A stretch of DNA of 64,000 bases from Ruegeria haliotis. GTDB lineage: Bacteria > Pseudomonadota > Alphaproteobacteria > Rhodobacterales > Rhodobacteraceae. The notes under the pieces are model-generated. The model saw only the letters and a program-made list of their open reading frames with translations. It was not told the origin of the DNA and ran no database searches. The stretch spans positions 644,022-708,021 of the forward strand of contig NZ_JABXWT010000002.1 in the NCBI RefSeq assembly GCF_013377785.1. The letters are read 5' to 3'. Made by a program: the position numbers and the translations under genes. Positions 27,823-37,530 of this stretch are shown one piece after another (positions within the stretch are counted from its first letter, which is position 1; every line of letters begins with the position of its first letter).

Positions 27823-29982
27823 ATGCATACACCTCCGTTGCCCCTGACCCGTGATCTGGTTTTGATTGGCGGGGGTCACACCCACGCATTGCTATTGCGA
27901 AAATGGGGTATGAACCCGCTGCCCGGCGCACGTGTGACGGTGATCAACCCCGGCCCGACCGCGCCGTATTCCGGGATGTTGCCGGGATTTGTAGCCGGAC
28001 ATTATAAGCGTCAAGAGCTGGACATCGATCTGGTGAAACTGGCGCGTTTTGCTGGTGCCCGGGTTATTCTTGGTTCCGTTGAAGGGATCGACACGACCCA
28101 GCGCGAAGTTCTTGTGCCCGGGCGACCGCCTGTGGCGTTCGATGTGGCCTCGGTCAATGTTGGGATTACTTCGGACATGCCGTCCATGCCCGGTTTTGCC
28201 GAGCATGCCGTTCCCGCCAAACCGCTGGGCCCATTCGCCGCACGGTGGGCTGCACATCTGGAGGGCAGTGACCCAACTTCGGTCATTGTGATCGGAGGCG
28301 GGGTTGCGGGTGTTGAGCTGGTCATGGCGATGGCGCATGCGTTGAAGGCCAAAGGACGTGCGGCGCAGGTTACTTTGATTGACAATGGCCCTGCCCTCAC
28401 CGCGACCAAACCCAAGGCTGCCGCAACAATCCGGCGCGCGATGTCCGATCTGGGGATCGATGTCATCGAGCAAATCGCAATAACACGAATAGCCCAAGAC
28501 CATGTTGAGCTGGAAGATGGTCGCCAGATTCCGGCGGCCTTTGTGACCGGAGCAGCCGGCGCGCGCGCCTACGACTGGGTCGCGGCAACCCGGCTGGACC
28601 TTCACGATGGCTATGTCCGGGTGAACGAGTATCTGCAATCCAGTGATCCGGCGATCTTTGCTGCCGGGGATTGCGCACATCTGACGGAAAACCCCCGCCC
28701 CAAGGCCGGTGTCTACGCCGTACGCGAGGCCCCGATCCTATTTGACAATCTCCGTGCGGCTTTGGGTGCCGGAAAAATGCGACGGTATGTGCCGCAGAAA
28801 GATTACCTCAAGCTGATCTCGTTAGGTGGTAAATCTGCACTGGCCGAGCGTTTGGGCACGTCACTCAGCGGCCCGTTGATGTGGAACTGGAAAAACCACA
28901 TCGACCAGAAATTCATGAACAAGTTCCGTGACCTGCCGAAAATGCGCCCGGCGGCGCTGCCGCGCGAGCATGCGGCAGGCCTGCAAGAGGCGTTGGGTGA
29001 CAAACCCATGTGCGGCGGCTGCGGTGCCAAGGTTGGGCGCAGCGCATTACAATCTGCGTTACGCACCTTACCTGCACCCATGCGGGCGGATGTCACCGCC
29101 CTGCCCGGAGATGACGCCGCCTTATTGAAAACAGGTAACGCACGGCAGGTCATTACATCGGATCATCTGCGCAGTTTCACCACCGATCCAGCGCTGATGA
29201 CCCGTATCGCAGCCGTGCATGCGTTGGGGGATATCTGGGCCATGGGGGCTGCACCTCAGGCCGCGACCGCAACAATCATTCTGCCCCGAATGTCCGCCGA
29301 GCTGCAGCACCGCACCATGACCGAAATCATGAAGACCGCGAACGAGGTCATTCGTGAGGCAGGCGCTGAAATCGTCGGCGGGCACAGTTCGCTGGGCGAC
29401 GAAATGACCATCGGATTTACTCTGACAGGCCTGTGCGAGGATGATCCGATCACGCTTGCCGGTGGGCATGCGGGCGACGTTCTGCTTCTGACCAAGCCTT
29501 TGGGCAGCGGTGTGCTGATGGCGGCCGAAATGGCCGGTCAGGCGGATGGGGCTAGTGTCGCGACTGCATTCCGGCAAATGATCCAGCCACAACACGCAGC
29601 GGCCCGTAGTCTACGCGGGGCTCATGCGATGACAGACGTCACCGGGTTCGGCCTGGCTGGCCACCTGCAAGGTATGTGCGAGGCATCAAGCTGCGGAGCC
29701 ACCCTGGATCTGGAAGCTGTCCCCGTGATGAACGGCGCGCTGGAGCTAAGTAGGCAGGGGGTCCGATCCACGATTTACAACGACAACAGAGCCATTGCGC
29801 CGGATCTCCCTTCGGGGGGTAGAGCCGATCTTCTGTTTGATCCGCAGACTGCGGGTGGCCTTCTGGCAGCCGTCGATGCGAACGAGGCTGACGCATTGCT
29901 ACGGGAACTCAACCAAGCGGGTTATCCTGCGGCGATTATCGGCCATCTTACCAACAAGCCGGGATTACGCCTTCAGAACTGA
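27823..29982 (+). CDS. selD: Selenophosphate synthase SelD fused to an FAD-dependent NADH dehydrogenase-like domain
   Basis: Two-part protein of 719 aa. Residues about 10-370 form a pyridine-nucleotide-disulfide oxidoreductase (NDH-2-like) module, with FAD loop LVLIGGGHTHALLL, second dinucleotide loop VIVIGGGVAGVELVMAMA and IFAAGDCAHL. Residues about 395-719 form SelD, which makes selenophosphate from selenide and ATP. The catalytic Cys400 and Lys403 lie in CGGCGAKVG, and LPGDDAALL, EIVGGHSSLGDE and DVTGFGLAGH follow. Known fusion type, thought to supply reduced selenium. It is convergent with selU, overlapping by 10 bases. Confidence 0.94.
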   Translation: MHTPPLPLTRDLVLIGGGHTHALLLRKWGMNPLPGARVTVINPGPTAPYSGMLPGFVAGHYKRQELDIDLVKLARFAGARVILGSVEGIDTTQREVLVPGRPPVAFDVASVNVGITSDMPSMPGFAEHAVPAKPLGPFAARWAAHLEGSDPTSVIVIGGGVAGVELVMAMAHALKAKGRAAQVTLIDNGPALTATKPKAAATIRRAMSDLGIDVIEQIAITRIAQDHVELEDGRQIPAAFVTGAAGARAYDWVAATRLDLHDGYVRVNEYLQSSDPAIFAAGDCAHLTENPRPKAGVYAVREAPILFDNLRAALGAGKMRRYVPQKDYLKLISLGGKSALAERLGTSLSGPLMWNWKNHIDQKFMNKFRDLPKMRPAALPREHAAGLQEALGDKPMCGGCGAKVGRSALQSALRTLPAPMRADVTALPGDDAALLKTGNARQVITSDHLRSFTTDPALMTRIAAVHALGDIWAMGAAPQAATATIILPRMSAELQHRTMTEIMKTANEVIREAGAEIVGGHSSLGDEMTIGFTLTGLCEDDPITLAGGHAGDVLLLTKPLGSGVLMAAEMAGQADGASVATAFRQMIQPQHAAARSLRGAHAMTDVTGFGLAGHLQGMCEASSCGATLDLEAVPVMNGALELSRQGVRSTIYNDNRAIAPDLPSGGRADLLFDPQTAGGLLAAVDANEADALLRELNQAGYPAAIIGHLTNKPGLRLQN

Positions 29983-31025
29983 TCGAGCAGTTTTTCGATC
30001 TGCGCTGCCGCCTGCTCTAACCCGGAACGATCCAATGTCGCGACGTCTATCTTTGCAAGCACGTCTGCACACTGCGCCCGGCGGGATTTGCTATAGGCCA
30101 GGTCATAATGCTGTTCCATCAAGGCTTGCGTAAGGGCTTGTTTTTCACCTGCGTCGATCAACTGCAACCATCCATCCACAACCTCATGCCCACGATGAGC
30201 CCGCAGGGGCGACAAACGCTCGCGCAGGCGATCTCCGTCGGACAGAATGTCGTCATAGGCCTGAACCAAATAGGCCGTACGGGCCGCAATCGAAGCGGTG
30301 ATCTGAACTCGGGGGGCTGTGCGCAGTGCACTCCAAAGGCTGGGAGGCAGGATCAAATTGCCGATTTTGGATGATTCCGCCTCGACCACCACGGGGCGAG
30401 ATGTATCCAGAGTACAAAGTTCAGCAGACAGCGCGGATTCGAATGCTTTTTGACTGGGTTGACCTCCTGGCCTCTCTCCCAGCAACGACCCACGGTGATT
30501 GGCCAACCCTTCTAGGTCCAGAACCTGAACACCACGCGCCTGCAGATGGGCCAGCAGATCGGTCTTGGCCGTCCCGGTATACCCATCCAACGCGATCAAC
30601 TGATGCGGCAAAGGATCGTCATAAAGGTAGGCTTTCACCAACCGCCGGTAGGTGCGATAGCCGCCCTCGGCCACCTCGGCCCGCCAACCAATCTGTTGCA
30701 ACATCCACGTGAAAGACCCCGATCGTTGTCCACCGCGCCAACAATAAACCAATGGTCTCCAGCCGCCTTCATGATGGCTCAGGCTGTTTTCGATGTGATT
30801 GGCCGCATTTCGAAACACCAGCGCCGCACCCAGCTTGCGCGCCAGAAACGAGCTTTCCTGCACGTATATCGTGCCAACCTGCGCCCGTTCTTCGTTGTCG
30901 AGAACGGCAAGGTTGATCGCGCCGGGCAAGTGATCTTCGGCAAATTCCGCCGGGCTGCGCACGTCGATCACCATATCGAAGTCATGGGCATACAAATCAG
31001 GCAGATTGTTGAATTTTAAAGCCAT
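29973..31025 (-). CDS. selU: tRNA 2-selenouridine synthase SelU/MnmH
   Basis: Replaces sulfur by selenium at the wobble 2-thiouridine of tRNAs, via a geranylated intermediate, using selenophosphate. It is 350 aa. The N-terminal rhodanese domain has VIDVRSPAEFAEDHLPGAIN and catalytic Cys95 in YCWRGGQRS. The C-terminal P-loop-like domain begins ALDGYTGTAKTDLL (about 145-158). Its 3' end overlaps the selD 3' end by 10 bases in convergent orientation. No selA or selB is visible, so selenium use here may serve tRNA modification; that is inference. Confidence 0.95.
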   Translation of the reverse strand: MALKFNNLPDLYAHDFDMVIDVRSPAEFAEDHLPGAINLAVLDNEERAQVGTIYVQESSFLARKLGAALVFRNAANHIENSLSHHEGGWRPLVYCWRGGQRSGSFTWMLQQIGWRAEVAEGGYRTYRRLVKAYLYDDPLPHQLIALDGYTGTAKTDLLAHLQARGVQVLDLEGLANHRGSLLGERPGGQPSQKAFESALSAELCTLDTSRPVVVEAESSKIGNLILPPSLWSALRTAPRVQITASIAARTAYLVQAYDDILSDGDRLRERLSPLRAHRGHEVVDGWLQLIDAGEKQALTQALMEQHYDLAYSKSRRAQCADVLAKIDVATLDRSGLEQAAAQIEKLLDQF

Positions 31026-31072
31026 ACCAGTGATCTAGCCTGCGCCACCGAAGAAGGAAAGTCTGTCAGTAT

Positions 31073-31738
31073 TTAAGATACCAATGCCTCAATCAGATCC
31101 GGCCCACTGGCCCGATTGGAATTCACGGCACGGCCAGTCCGATGGAAAGCCAATACATCCTCGGCCCCGGGTGTCATCAAACGCGCAGCCCCCCGTCCCG
31201 CCTCACCAAGCCAAAGAGGCCAATCTGCGGGTTCGAGGATCAGGGGCATCCGATGATGAATTGCGCTCAGCCGCTGGTTTGCCGCTGTGGTGACGATTGC
31301 ACATGTGCCTTGCCGCTCGGATTCGAGCCCCCAATCCTGCCAGACACCGGCAAAGGCGATGGGGGCGTTATCCTGCCGGTGAATATACCATGGCAGCCGT
31401 GCACCTTGGTCTGACGTGGTCCATTCATAGAACCCGGTTGCTACAACAAGGCAGCGACGCGCGCGACAGGCTGCCTGAAAGGCGGGTTTGTCCGCAAGCG
31501 TCTCCGCCCGCGCGTTGATCAGTAGCGGCCCTGATTTTTCCGACTTGTACCAATGGGGCAGGAATCCCCATCGCAGCGCATCCAACTTGCGCCCATTCTC
31601 ACCTGACCGCACCACATGCACCTGATTTGTCGGGCAGACATTGTAATTCGGCACCATTGGCAAGGCATTTGCCGGCCGGGCCTCAAACATCTGCGCCAAA
31701 GGATCATTCTGAAGGGTTATTGCAAAGCGCCCGCACAT
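31073..31738 (-). CDS. SRAP/HMCES-YedK family abasic-site crosslinking protein
   Basis: Protein of 221 aa of the SOS-response-associated peptidase family, which binds abasic sites in single-stranded DNA through the N-terminal Cys and protects them. The start is set at 31738 so that Met is followed by the essential Cys2 (MCGRFAITL). The other active-site blocks are visible: NYNVCPTNQV, LRWGFLPHWYK, INARAETLADKPAF (Asn), ATGFYEWT (Glu) and AIHHRMPLIL (His). Upstream in-frame codons would bury Cys2, so they are rejected. Confidence 0.93.
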   Translation of the reverse strand: MCGRFAITLQNDPLAQMFEARPANALPMVPNYNVCPTNQVHVVRSGENGRKLDALRWGFLPHWYKSEKSGPLLINARAETLADKPAFQAACRARRCLVVATGFYEWTTSDQGARLPWYIHRQDNAPIAFAGVWQDWGLESERQGTCAIVTTAANQRLSAIHHRMPLILEPADWPLWLGEAGRGAARLMTPGAEDVLAFHRTGRAVNSNRASGPDLIEALVS

Positions 31739-31805
31739 TGTCCCTGAATCACCTGGTGATCGCCATCTCAGGCGCATGTCTCCACGGCCCGTTCGTCGAC
31801 ACAAA

Positions 31806-31828
31806 AGGCCGCATCGTTGATGCGGCCT
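31806..31828 (-). terminator. Rho-independent terminator of the 5'-nucleotidase gene
   Basis: A perfect 10-base stem: AGGCCGCATC (31806-31815) and GATGCGGCCT (31819-31828) with loop GTT. On the minus strand it follows the nucleotidase stop by about 20 bases and is followed by TTTTG. It ends that transcript before the SRAP gene. Confidence 0.85.
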
Positions 31829-31849
31829 CTATTGTATCCGCTGCACGGA

Positions 31850-33427
31850 TTACTTCTGCTTGATGCGCCCATCCAGATAAGGCTGATAGGGTGCATTTTC
31901 AGCAAGATATTCGGCGGTCACATCCGCCAGATCAGGGCCGAAATCATAGGCATTCTTATCGTCGCCTTCGAACATTTTATATCCGTCTCCACCGTTGCGG
32001 ACATAGTTGTTGGTGACGACAAGGTAAGTTGCCGCTGGGTCGATCGGCACGAAGCCATCCCCTTCGGCAACCATCACGTCGCTGACACGGCCTTCATTCG
32101 GTGCAACCGCAGCGTCCCATGCGAAAGTCAGACCTGCCACTTGCGGAAAGCGACCTTTGACCTCTTCCACCTGACTGACACCGTTCTCAAGAGCGTCAAT
32201 GACGCCCTGCCCGCTGATCTCGAACGTTGACAGGGTATTCTGGAACGGCAGGACGGTCAGCACCTCGCCCATAGTGATTTCACCCGGGTCAATCGAGGCC
32301 CGCAGACCGCCCGAATTCGCAATCGCGATCTGAGCACCCTGATCAGCGACCCGCGCCAGCATGGCGTCGGCGACAAGGTTACCCATTGCGCATTCTTGCA
32401 CGCGGCAAACAGAACGGTCGCCTTCTATCGCGTCGGCTGAATTGGCCACAACCTTGTTGCGGATTTCGTCCAGCGGAACCGCCAGTTCTGCGATCCGATC
32501 CAGTGATGCCTGATCTTCGGTCACGGCGTTGTCCATGATCAGCGGTTCACCTGACGCTTCAACGACATTGCCATCGTCATCGAACGTCACGTTCAGCTCA
32601 CCCAAGAACTTGCCATACGCATAGGCCTGCACGATCTGAACACCGTTGACGACTGTCGGGTACGGCCCCGCCGCCTTATCGGAAACATTGGACAGGTAAG
32701 TGTTCGAGTGCCCACCGACGATGACATCCACACCTGTCGTTTCCTGTGCCACACGCTGATCAACCCCATAGCCCGAGTGGCTGAGCACAATGATCTTGTT
32801 GACGCCCTCGCCAGTCAGCTTGTCCACCTCGGCCTGAACGGCGGGAACCGGGTCCGAAAAGGTGACGTTGGGACCGGGCGAGGCCAGCTCGTGCGTATCA
32901 ATGGGTGTCAGGCCAATCAGGCCAATTTGTTCGCCACCAACTTCAATAACCGCCGATTTCTTGATCTTGTCTGTCAGCAGCTCTTCGTCAGCAACATCTG
33001 CGTTGGACATCAGCACCGGGAAATCGACAGAATCGATAAAGCCACGCAGAACTTCGGGACCATCGTCAAACTCGTGGTTGCCCACGGTCATGGCGTCATA
33101 GCCCAGCTTGTTCATGAATTCGGCAGCAACCTTGCCTTTGTAATACGTGTAGAACAACGATCCCTGGAACTGGTCGCCCCCGTCCACGAGGATTGAGTTC
33201 TCGGCCCGGCTGCGCGCCTCTTCTACCGCGGTCACCAGACGCGCGGACCCTCCGAAACATTTGCCTTCGGCATTGTCCTCGGCACCACAACCGCTGTCGT
33301 ATTTGTTGATCGGCTCAAAGCGCGCATGGAAGTCGTTGGTGTGCAGAACGGTCAGTTTGTAGTCGGCAGCCGCGATACCTGCGGTCAGGCCCAATACGGC
33401 GACCGAGGCTAGAAATCGGGTCAGCAT
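31850..33427 (-). CDS. Periplasmic 5'-nucleotidase / UshA-type metallophosphoesterase
   Basis: Exported protein of 525 aa. The signal peptide is MLTRFLASVAVLGLTAGIAA with likely cleavage before DYKL. The N-terminal calcineurin-like metallophosphatase domain has LTVLHTNDFHARFEP, LVDGGDQFQGSLF, MTVGNHEFDDGP and IVGGHSNTYL. The C-terminal 5'-nucleotidase domain has NLVADAMLARV, ANSGGLRASIDPGEIT and YVRNGGDGYKMF for nucleoside stacking. It likely hydrolyses extracellular nucleotides for phosphate and nucleoside uptake. A clear terminator follows. Confidence 0.93.
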   Translation of the reverse strand: MLTRFLASVAVLGLTAGIAAADYKLTVLHTNDFHARFEPINKYDSGCGAEDNAEGKCFGGSARLVTAVEEARSRAENSILVDGGDQFQGSLFYTYYKGKVAAEFMNKLGYDAMTVGNHEFDDGPEVLRGFIDSVDFPVLMSNADVADEELLTDKIKKSAVIEVGGEQIGLIGLTPIDTHELASPGPNVTFSDPVPAVQAEVDKLTGEGVNKIIVLSHSGYGVDQRVAQETTGVDVIVGGHSNTYLSNVSDKAAGPYPTVVNGVQIVQAYAYGKFLGELNVTFDDDGNVVEASGEPLIMDNAVTEDQASLDRIAELAVPLDEIRNKVVANSADAIEGDRSVCRVQECAMGNLVADAMLARVADQGAQIAIANSGGLRASIDPGEITMGEVLTVLPFQNTLSTFEISGQGVIDALENGVSQVEEVKGRFPQVAGLTFAWDAAVAPNEGRVSDVMVAEGDGFVPIDPAATYLVVTNNYVRNGGDGYKMFEGDDKNAYDFGPDLADVTAEYLAENAPYQPYLDGRIKQK

Positions 33428-33535
33428 TATGGAACTCCCTGTAGTTGTTTGCCCAGATCGTGCGCCGATGGCAGGAAAGAGTCAAAGGGGGAAATCCGGC
33501 TTGATTCCTACCGCTGCGCGGGGCATCACGAGCGC

Positions 33536-33874
33536 ATGCTGATCTACAAGATTTTTCGGGCCGACGAATGGGCCAGGCTCCAGTCCGAGGGTGCCTCGGA
33601 CGGTGCACCGATCGATGTAACCGACGGGTTCGTTCATTTCTCGACTGCCGAACAAGCCGCTGAGACCGCCGCCAAGCACTTTGCCGGGGCCGAGGGGCTA
33701 ACTCTGCTGGCCTGCGCGGCGGATACCATGGGCGATGCTTTGAAATGGGAAGTCTCGCGCGGGGGCGCATTATTCCCGCACCTTTATCGTCAGATCCGTG
33801 TGACTGATGTGATCTGGTCTCGTCCCCTGCCCTTTGACGGTCAAAGGCACCAATTCCCCGAGGAGATGGTATGA
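33536..33874 (+). CDS. DUF952 domain protein
   Basis: Small cytoplasmic protein of 112 aa. The DUF952 pattern is clear: IYKIFRADEW at the N-terminus, TDGFVHFSTAEQAAETA in the middle and FPHLYRQI near the end. The start at 33536 gives the usual family N-terminus; an earlier in-frame start would overlap the nucleotidase promoter region. Function unknown. It overlaps the next gene by ATGA. Confidence 0.85.
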   Translation: MLIYKIFRADEWARLQSEGASDGAPIDVTDGFVHFSTAEQAAETAAKHFAGAEGLTLLACAADTMGDALKWEVSRGGALFPHLYRQIRVTDVIWSRPLPFDGQRHQFPEEMV

Positions 33875-34302
33875 CAGCCTATATCGACCCGGACCGCGCC
33901 CAGTTCGAGACCTTCAAAACGCTGGATCGGGATCAGCCCATTGAAATGCTCAATTTGGTGAAGTTCCGCGATCAGGCCGCATACCTAGCGGATCATGATC
34001 TGGCGAACGCCAATCTGACCGGGGCGCAGGCCTATCGCAACTATGGCGTTGAAACCGCGCCGATCATTGCTCGGTTGGGGGCATCGATCTTGTGGCGCGG
34101 TGCATTTCAAACGACGCTGATCGGACCAGCAGATGAGACATGGGATCAGGTTTTCATAGCCCGCTATCCCGACGCACACGCATTTCTGGAAATGGTGACG
34201 GACCCGGCCTATCGCGCCGCAGTTGTGCATCGTCAGGCTGCTGTTGAAACATCGCGCCTGATCCGCTGTGGCGCCGCCCAAGGTGGGGGAACATTCGGAT
34301 GA
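33871..34302 (+). CDS. DUF1330 family protein
   Basis: Protein of 143 aa resembling the DUF1330 dimeric alpha/beta-barrel family: [16 protein letters not shown] and a C-terminal [18 protein letters not shown]. There is no signal peptide. It sits between DUF952 and pyrD with ATGA overlaps on both sides. Function not known. Confidence 0.8.
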   Translation: MTAYIDPDRAQFETFKTLDRDQPIEMLNLVKFRDQAAYLADHDLANANLTGAQAYRNYGVETAPIIARLGASILWRGAFQTTLIGPADETWDQVFIARYPDAHAFLEMVTDPAYRAAVVHRQAAVETSRLIRCGAAQGGGTFG

Positions 34303-35357
34303 ACCTGATCGAGAAGCTTGGGCTTGCAGCATTGCACCGCTTAGACCCGGAAACCGCGCACGGGATGTCAATCAAGGCTTTGAAAGCCGGCTTGGCGCCT
34401 GCGCCGGGACCAGTGACATCGCCGCGCCTGCGCACCCGTGTCGCGGGTCTGGATCTGCCGAATCCCGTCGGTCTGGCGGCCGGGTTCGACAAAAACGGTG
34501 AGGTTTTGACCCCTCTGTCTCGCGCTGGGTTCGGATTTATCGAGGTGGGTGCGGTCACTCCGCGTCCCCAACCGGGCAATCCCAAACCGCGCCTCTTTCG
34601 GCTGACCGAGGACAGCGCGGCAATCAATCGCTTTGGCTTCAACAATGAAGGCATGGACGTGATGGCCCGACGGTTGGCGGATCGCCCCAAGGACGCAGTT
34701 ATCGGTCTGAATCTGGGTGCAAACAAAGACAGCGACGACCGACCGGGTGATTTCGCCAAGGTGCTGGCTCATTGTGCGGCGTATCTGGATTTTGCAACGG
34801 TCAACGTGTCCTCGCCCAACACCGAGAAACTGCGCGACCTGCAAGGTAAAGCTGCATTGAGCGCCTTGTTGGACGGGGTTACCGAAACCCGTGACGCGTT
34901 GCCTCGACCTCTGCCGATTTTCCTCAAAATCGCGCCGGATCTGTCCGAAACCGAGTTGGAAGATATCGCCGCAGTCGCGCGCGAGACCAAGGTGGACGCG
35001 GTAATCGCCACCAACACCACCCTGTCGCGCGACGGGCTCCGCAGCGCACACAAGGACGAGGCAGGCGGCCTGTCCGGCGCGCCGCTGTTCGAAAAATCCA
35101 CCCGTGTTTTAGCCCAGTTGAGTCAACTGATGGACGAAGATGTCCCGTTGATCGGCGTCGGAGGCATCAGCAGCGCCGAGCAAGCCTATGCCAAGATCTG
35201 CGCTGGCGCGTCGGCTGTGCAGTTCTATACCGCGATGGTTTATGGCGGACTTTCCCTGGCTGCTGAAATCGCGCAAGGTCTGGATCGCCTGCTGGCCCGG
35301 GATGGGTTCGACACTGTGACACAAGCTGTGGGCAGTAAAAGAGAGGACTGGCTTTGA
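34299..35357 (+). CDS. pyrD: Dihydroorotate dehydrogenase (quinone), class 2
   Basis: FMN enzyme of pyrimidine synthesis that oxidises dihydroorotate to orotate with ubiquinone at the inner membrane. It is 352 aa. The N-terminal amphipathic helix typical of class 2 is present (about 1-40). The barrel has [34 protein letters not shown], and the catalytic Ser region [15 protein letters not shown] near residue 170. Phosphate-binding [15 protein letters not shown] and [10 protein letters not shown] follow. The stop overlaps the TTG start of the next gene. Confidence 0.97.
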   Translation: MNLIEKLGLAALHRLDPETAHGMSIKALKAGLAPAPGPVTSPRLRTRVAGLDLPNPVGLAAGFDKNGEVLTPLSRAGFGFIEVGAVTPRPQPGNPKPRLFRLTEDSAAINRFGFNNEGMDVMARRLADRPKDAVIGLNLGANKDSDDRPGDFAKVLAHCAAYLDFATVNVSSPNTEKLRDLQGKAALSALLDGVTETRDALPRPLPIFLKIAPDLSETELEDIAAVARETKVDAVIATNTTLSRDGLRSAHKDEAGGLSGAPLFEKSTRVLAQLSQLMDEDVPLIGVGGISSAEQAYAKICAGASAVQFYTAMVYGGLSLAAEIAQGLDRLLARDGFDTVTQAVGSKREDWL

Positions 35358-35695
35358 TTGAATACTGGCATAATCCACGTTGTTCGAAATCACGGGCTGG
35401 TTTGGCGTTGCTGGAAAAGGCTGGCACCGAACTCAAGCTGCGCAAATATCTTGAAGATTCCCCATCCAAGGATGAGCTTCGCGCGGTACAATCTTTGCTG
35501 GGCGTCACCGCAATCGAGATGATGCGCACGGGCGAAAAGCGATTCAAGGAACTGGGCCTGACCAAAGCAACACCAGACAAAGATCTGATCCGTGCCATGG
35601 CCGACAATCCGATCCTGATCGAACGACCTTTGGCACGTTCCGGCGACAAAGCCGCTATCGGACGTCCGCCGGAAAACCTGCTGGCGTTGGTTTAA
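35354..35695 (+). CDS. ArsC-family reductase
   Basis: Thioredoxin-fold protein of 113 aa with active-site Cys10 in [10 protein letters not shown]. It has the ArsC helices [12 protein letters not shown] and the loop [21 protein letters not shown], typical of glutaredoxin-linked arsenate reductases. There are no other ars genes nearby, so arsenate reduction is not proven; Spx/YffB-like roles are possible. The likely start is TTG at 35354, overlapping the pyrD TGA. Its stop shares TTAA with the convergent MATE gene. Confidence 0.85.
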   Translation: MIEYWHNPRCSKSRAGLALLEKAGTELKLRKYLEDSPSKDELRAVQSLLGVTAIEMMRTGEKRFKELGLTKATPDKDLIRAMADNPILIERPLARSGDKAAIGRPPENLLALV

Positions 35696-37008
35696 GCCAC
35701 CTGTGCCTCAAGCTTTGGGTAGCGCCATCCCAACGTGACGCCGCGCGCAATGTTCAGAACCATCAACGCGGCCCACAGTCCGTGATTGCCGAAGGCGGGC
35801 ACCAGGACAAACAAGGCAACGACGTATATGGCAACCGACTGGACCATCGCGTTTCGCATGGCGCGGGTCCAGGTCGCGCCGATGTAGATACCGTCGAACA
35901 TCCAGCTTGCCACGCCGACCACTGGCGCAAGAGCCGCCCAGAACAGGAACTCTCGCCCCGCTTCACGCACCTCCGGCGAGGTTGACATAAGATCAATCAG
36001 TGCAGGCCCTGCGATGAAAAACATCGCGCCCAGTAACACGGAACCGCCAACACCCCATTGCGACGCCATAATGGACGCGCGCCGCAGTTGATAGCGATCC
36101 CGCGCGCCCACGGCACTCCCCACCAATGCCTCGGCGGAAAAGGCAAACCCGTCGAGCGCGAACGCCGTGATTTCAAGAAACTGAAGCAGCACCTGATTGG
36201 CTGCCAGATTGATGTCGCCCAAATCGGACCCAACGAACAAAAAAGTCGTGAACGATCCGGTCAGCAATACCGAACGGACCATGATATCGCCGTTGACCTG
36301 CACCATCCGGCGCAACCGAGCCGCGTCAAAAATGCGCGCCCAGTCACACCACAGCCTGCCTTCGAAGGCGTCGCGACACAGCCACACCCCAAGGGCCAAT
36401 CCGGTCCATTCAGCCATCAATGTGGCAACAGCGACACCTTCGACACCCCAGCCCAGACCCAACACGAACCACAAGTCCAGCAGGATGTTCAGGCCGTTCA
36501 TCCATATCTGCAGAACAAAAACACCGCGCGTGCGTTCGACCGCGATCAACCACCCGGTGACCGCATAGAGCGCGATGGTGGCAGGTGCGCCCCAAATCCG
36601 GATTTCCAGATAGGTGCGGGTCAGCGCCTCGACTTCGGGGCTGGCTGGAGACAATGCAAAAGCACCGGCAAAGACCGCCACTTGGGTAAGGATAAAGAAC
36701 AGCCCTGCCGCACCACCCAACAACAGTCCGCGCATCAACAAGGCACGGGTTTCGACCGTGTCCCCTGCCCCACGCGCCTGCGCGGCCATGCCCGTGGTCC
36801 CCATGCGCAGGAACCCGAATATCCAATAGATCGTGGACAGGATTACAGCGCCAATGCCGACCGCTCCGATCGGGGCGGCCTGACCCAACTGGCCGACGAC
36901 GCCCGTGTCCACAGCCCCAAGTATAGGCACTGTGGCATTGGACAGCACGATCGGAACAGCGATCTTCAGCACCCGTCTGTGCGTGATGGGCGCCGAGGCG
37001 TCCTGCAT
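35692..37008 (-). CDS. MATE family multidrug/cation exporter
   Basis: Inner-membrane transporter of 438 aa with twelve hydrophobic segments in two MatE repeats. The N-terminus is VLKIAVPIVLSNATVPILGAV followed by DTGVVGQLGQ, the usual MATE opening, and LRMGTTGMAAQARGAGD follows. It couples drug or metabolite export to Na+ or H+. It starts 2 bases after the upstream thioesterase stop, in an operon of three minus-strand genes. DinF-like grouping is possible. Confidence 0.92.
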   Translation of the reverse strand: MQDASAPITHRRVLKIAVPIVLSNATVPILGAVDTGVVGQLGQAAPIGAVGIGAVILSTIYWIFGFLRMGTTGMAAQARGAGDTVETRALLMRGLLLGGAAGLFFILTQVAVFAGAFALSPASPEVEALTRTYLEIRIWGAPATIALYAVTGWLIAVERTRGVFVLQIWMNGLNILLDLWFVLGLGWGVEGVAVATLMAEWTGLALGVWLCRDAFEGRLWCDWARIFDAARLRRMVQVNGDIMVRSVLLTGSFTTFLFVGSDLGDINLAANQVLLQFLEITAFALDGFAFSAEALVGSAVGARDRYQLRRASIMASQWGVGGSVLLGAMFFIAGPALIDLMSTSPEVREAGREFLFWAALAPVVGVASWMFDGIYIGATWTRAMRNAMVQSVAIYVVALFVLVPAFGNHGLWAALMVLNIARGVTLGWRYPKLEAQVA

Positions 37009-37010
37009 GA

Positions 37011-37529
37011 TCAGCCCTTGGCCGACGGGGATTGCGGCATCAGGAAATGACCGGTCGCTTGGGCAAACAGTTTGGCGTGATTGTCCTGCCAGGCCTCGAC
37101 CCGGACCGAGGCATAGCGGCGCCCGGCCCGGCTGATGAAGGCCCGCGCATAAGCATCGCGCGGCAGGCCTGAACGCAGGTAATCCACGGTAAAGTCGATG
37201 GTCTTCGGAAAGCGGATGCTGTCGTCTGTCACGATAGCATCTGCATCGATCTCACCGCCTTCGATGCGGGGAAACAAGTGTTCCCAGCTCAGAGTGATGA
37301 CGGCCGTAACCTCAAGGAACGCAGCCGTTACGCCACCATGGATAGCGGGCAACAACGGGTTGCCAATCAGCTTGTCATCAAAGTTTAGAACGCTGGTCAG
37401 TTCATCCCCGCGCCGATCAAAGCTGATGTTGAGAAACCGAATATAGGGTACGCCGCCGACCAAAGCGTGCAGCGCAGCATCGCGCCGTTGCTTGACCACC
37501 TGCATCGGTTCAGGACGAGGTCGCGCCAT
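37011..37529 (-). CDS. Hot-dog fold thioesterase (PaaI-like), copy 2
   Basis: Protein of 172 aa. The PaaI/4HBT-like core is seen as NPLLPAIHGGVTAAFLEVTA and TIDFTVDYLRSGLPRDAYARA. The start at 37529 follows the stop of the first thioesterase by one base. It has a longer N-terminal helix than the neighbour and lacks its exact active-site spacing. Probably an acyl-CoA thioesterase; the substrate is unknown. An upstream in-frame start would overlap copy 1 and is rejected. Confidence 0.85.
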   Translation of the reverse strand: MARPRPEPMQVVKQRRDAALHALVGGVPYIRFLNISFDRRGDELTSVLNFDDKLIGNPLLPAIHGGVTAAFLEVTAVITLSWEHLFPRIEGGEIDADAIVTDDSIRFPKTIDFTVDYLRSGLPRDAYARAFISRAGRRYASVRVEAWQDNHAKLFAQATGHFLMPQSPSAKG

Positions 37530-37530
37530 G

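Noticed and set aside
35354..35695. Arsenic resistance operon
   Set aside because: Only an ArsC-like thioredoxin-fold protein is present; no arsB, arsR or arsH neighbours.
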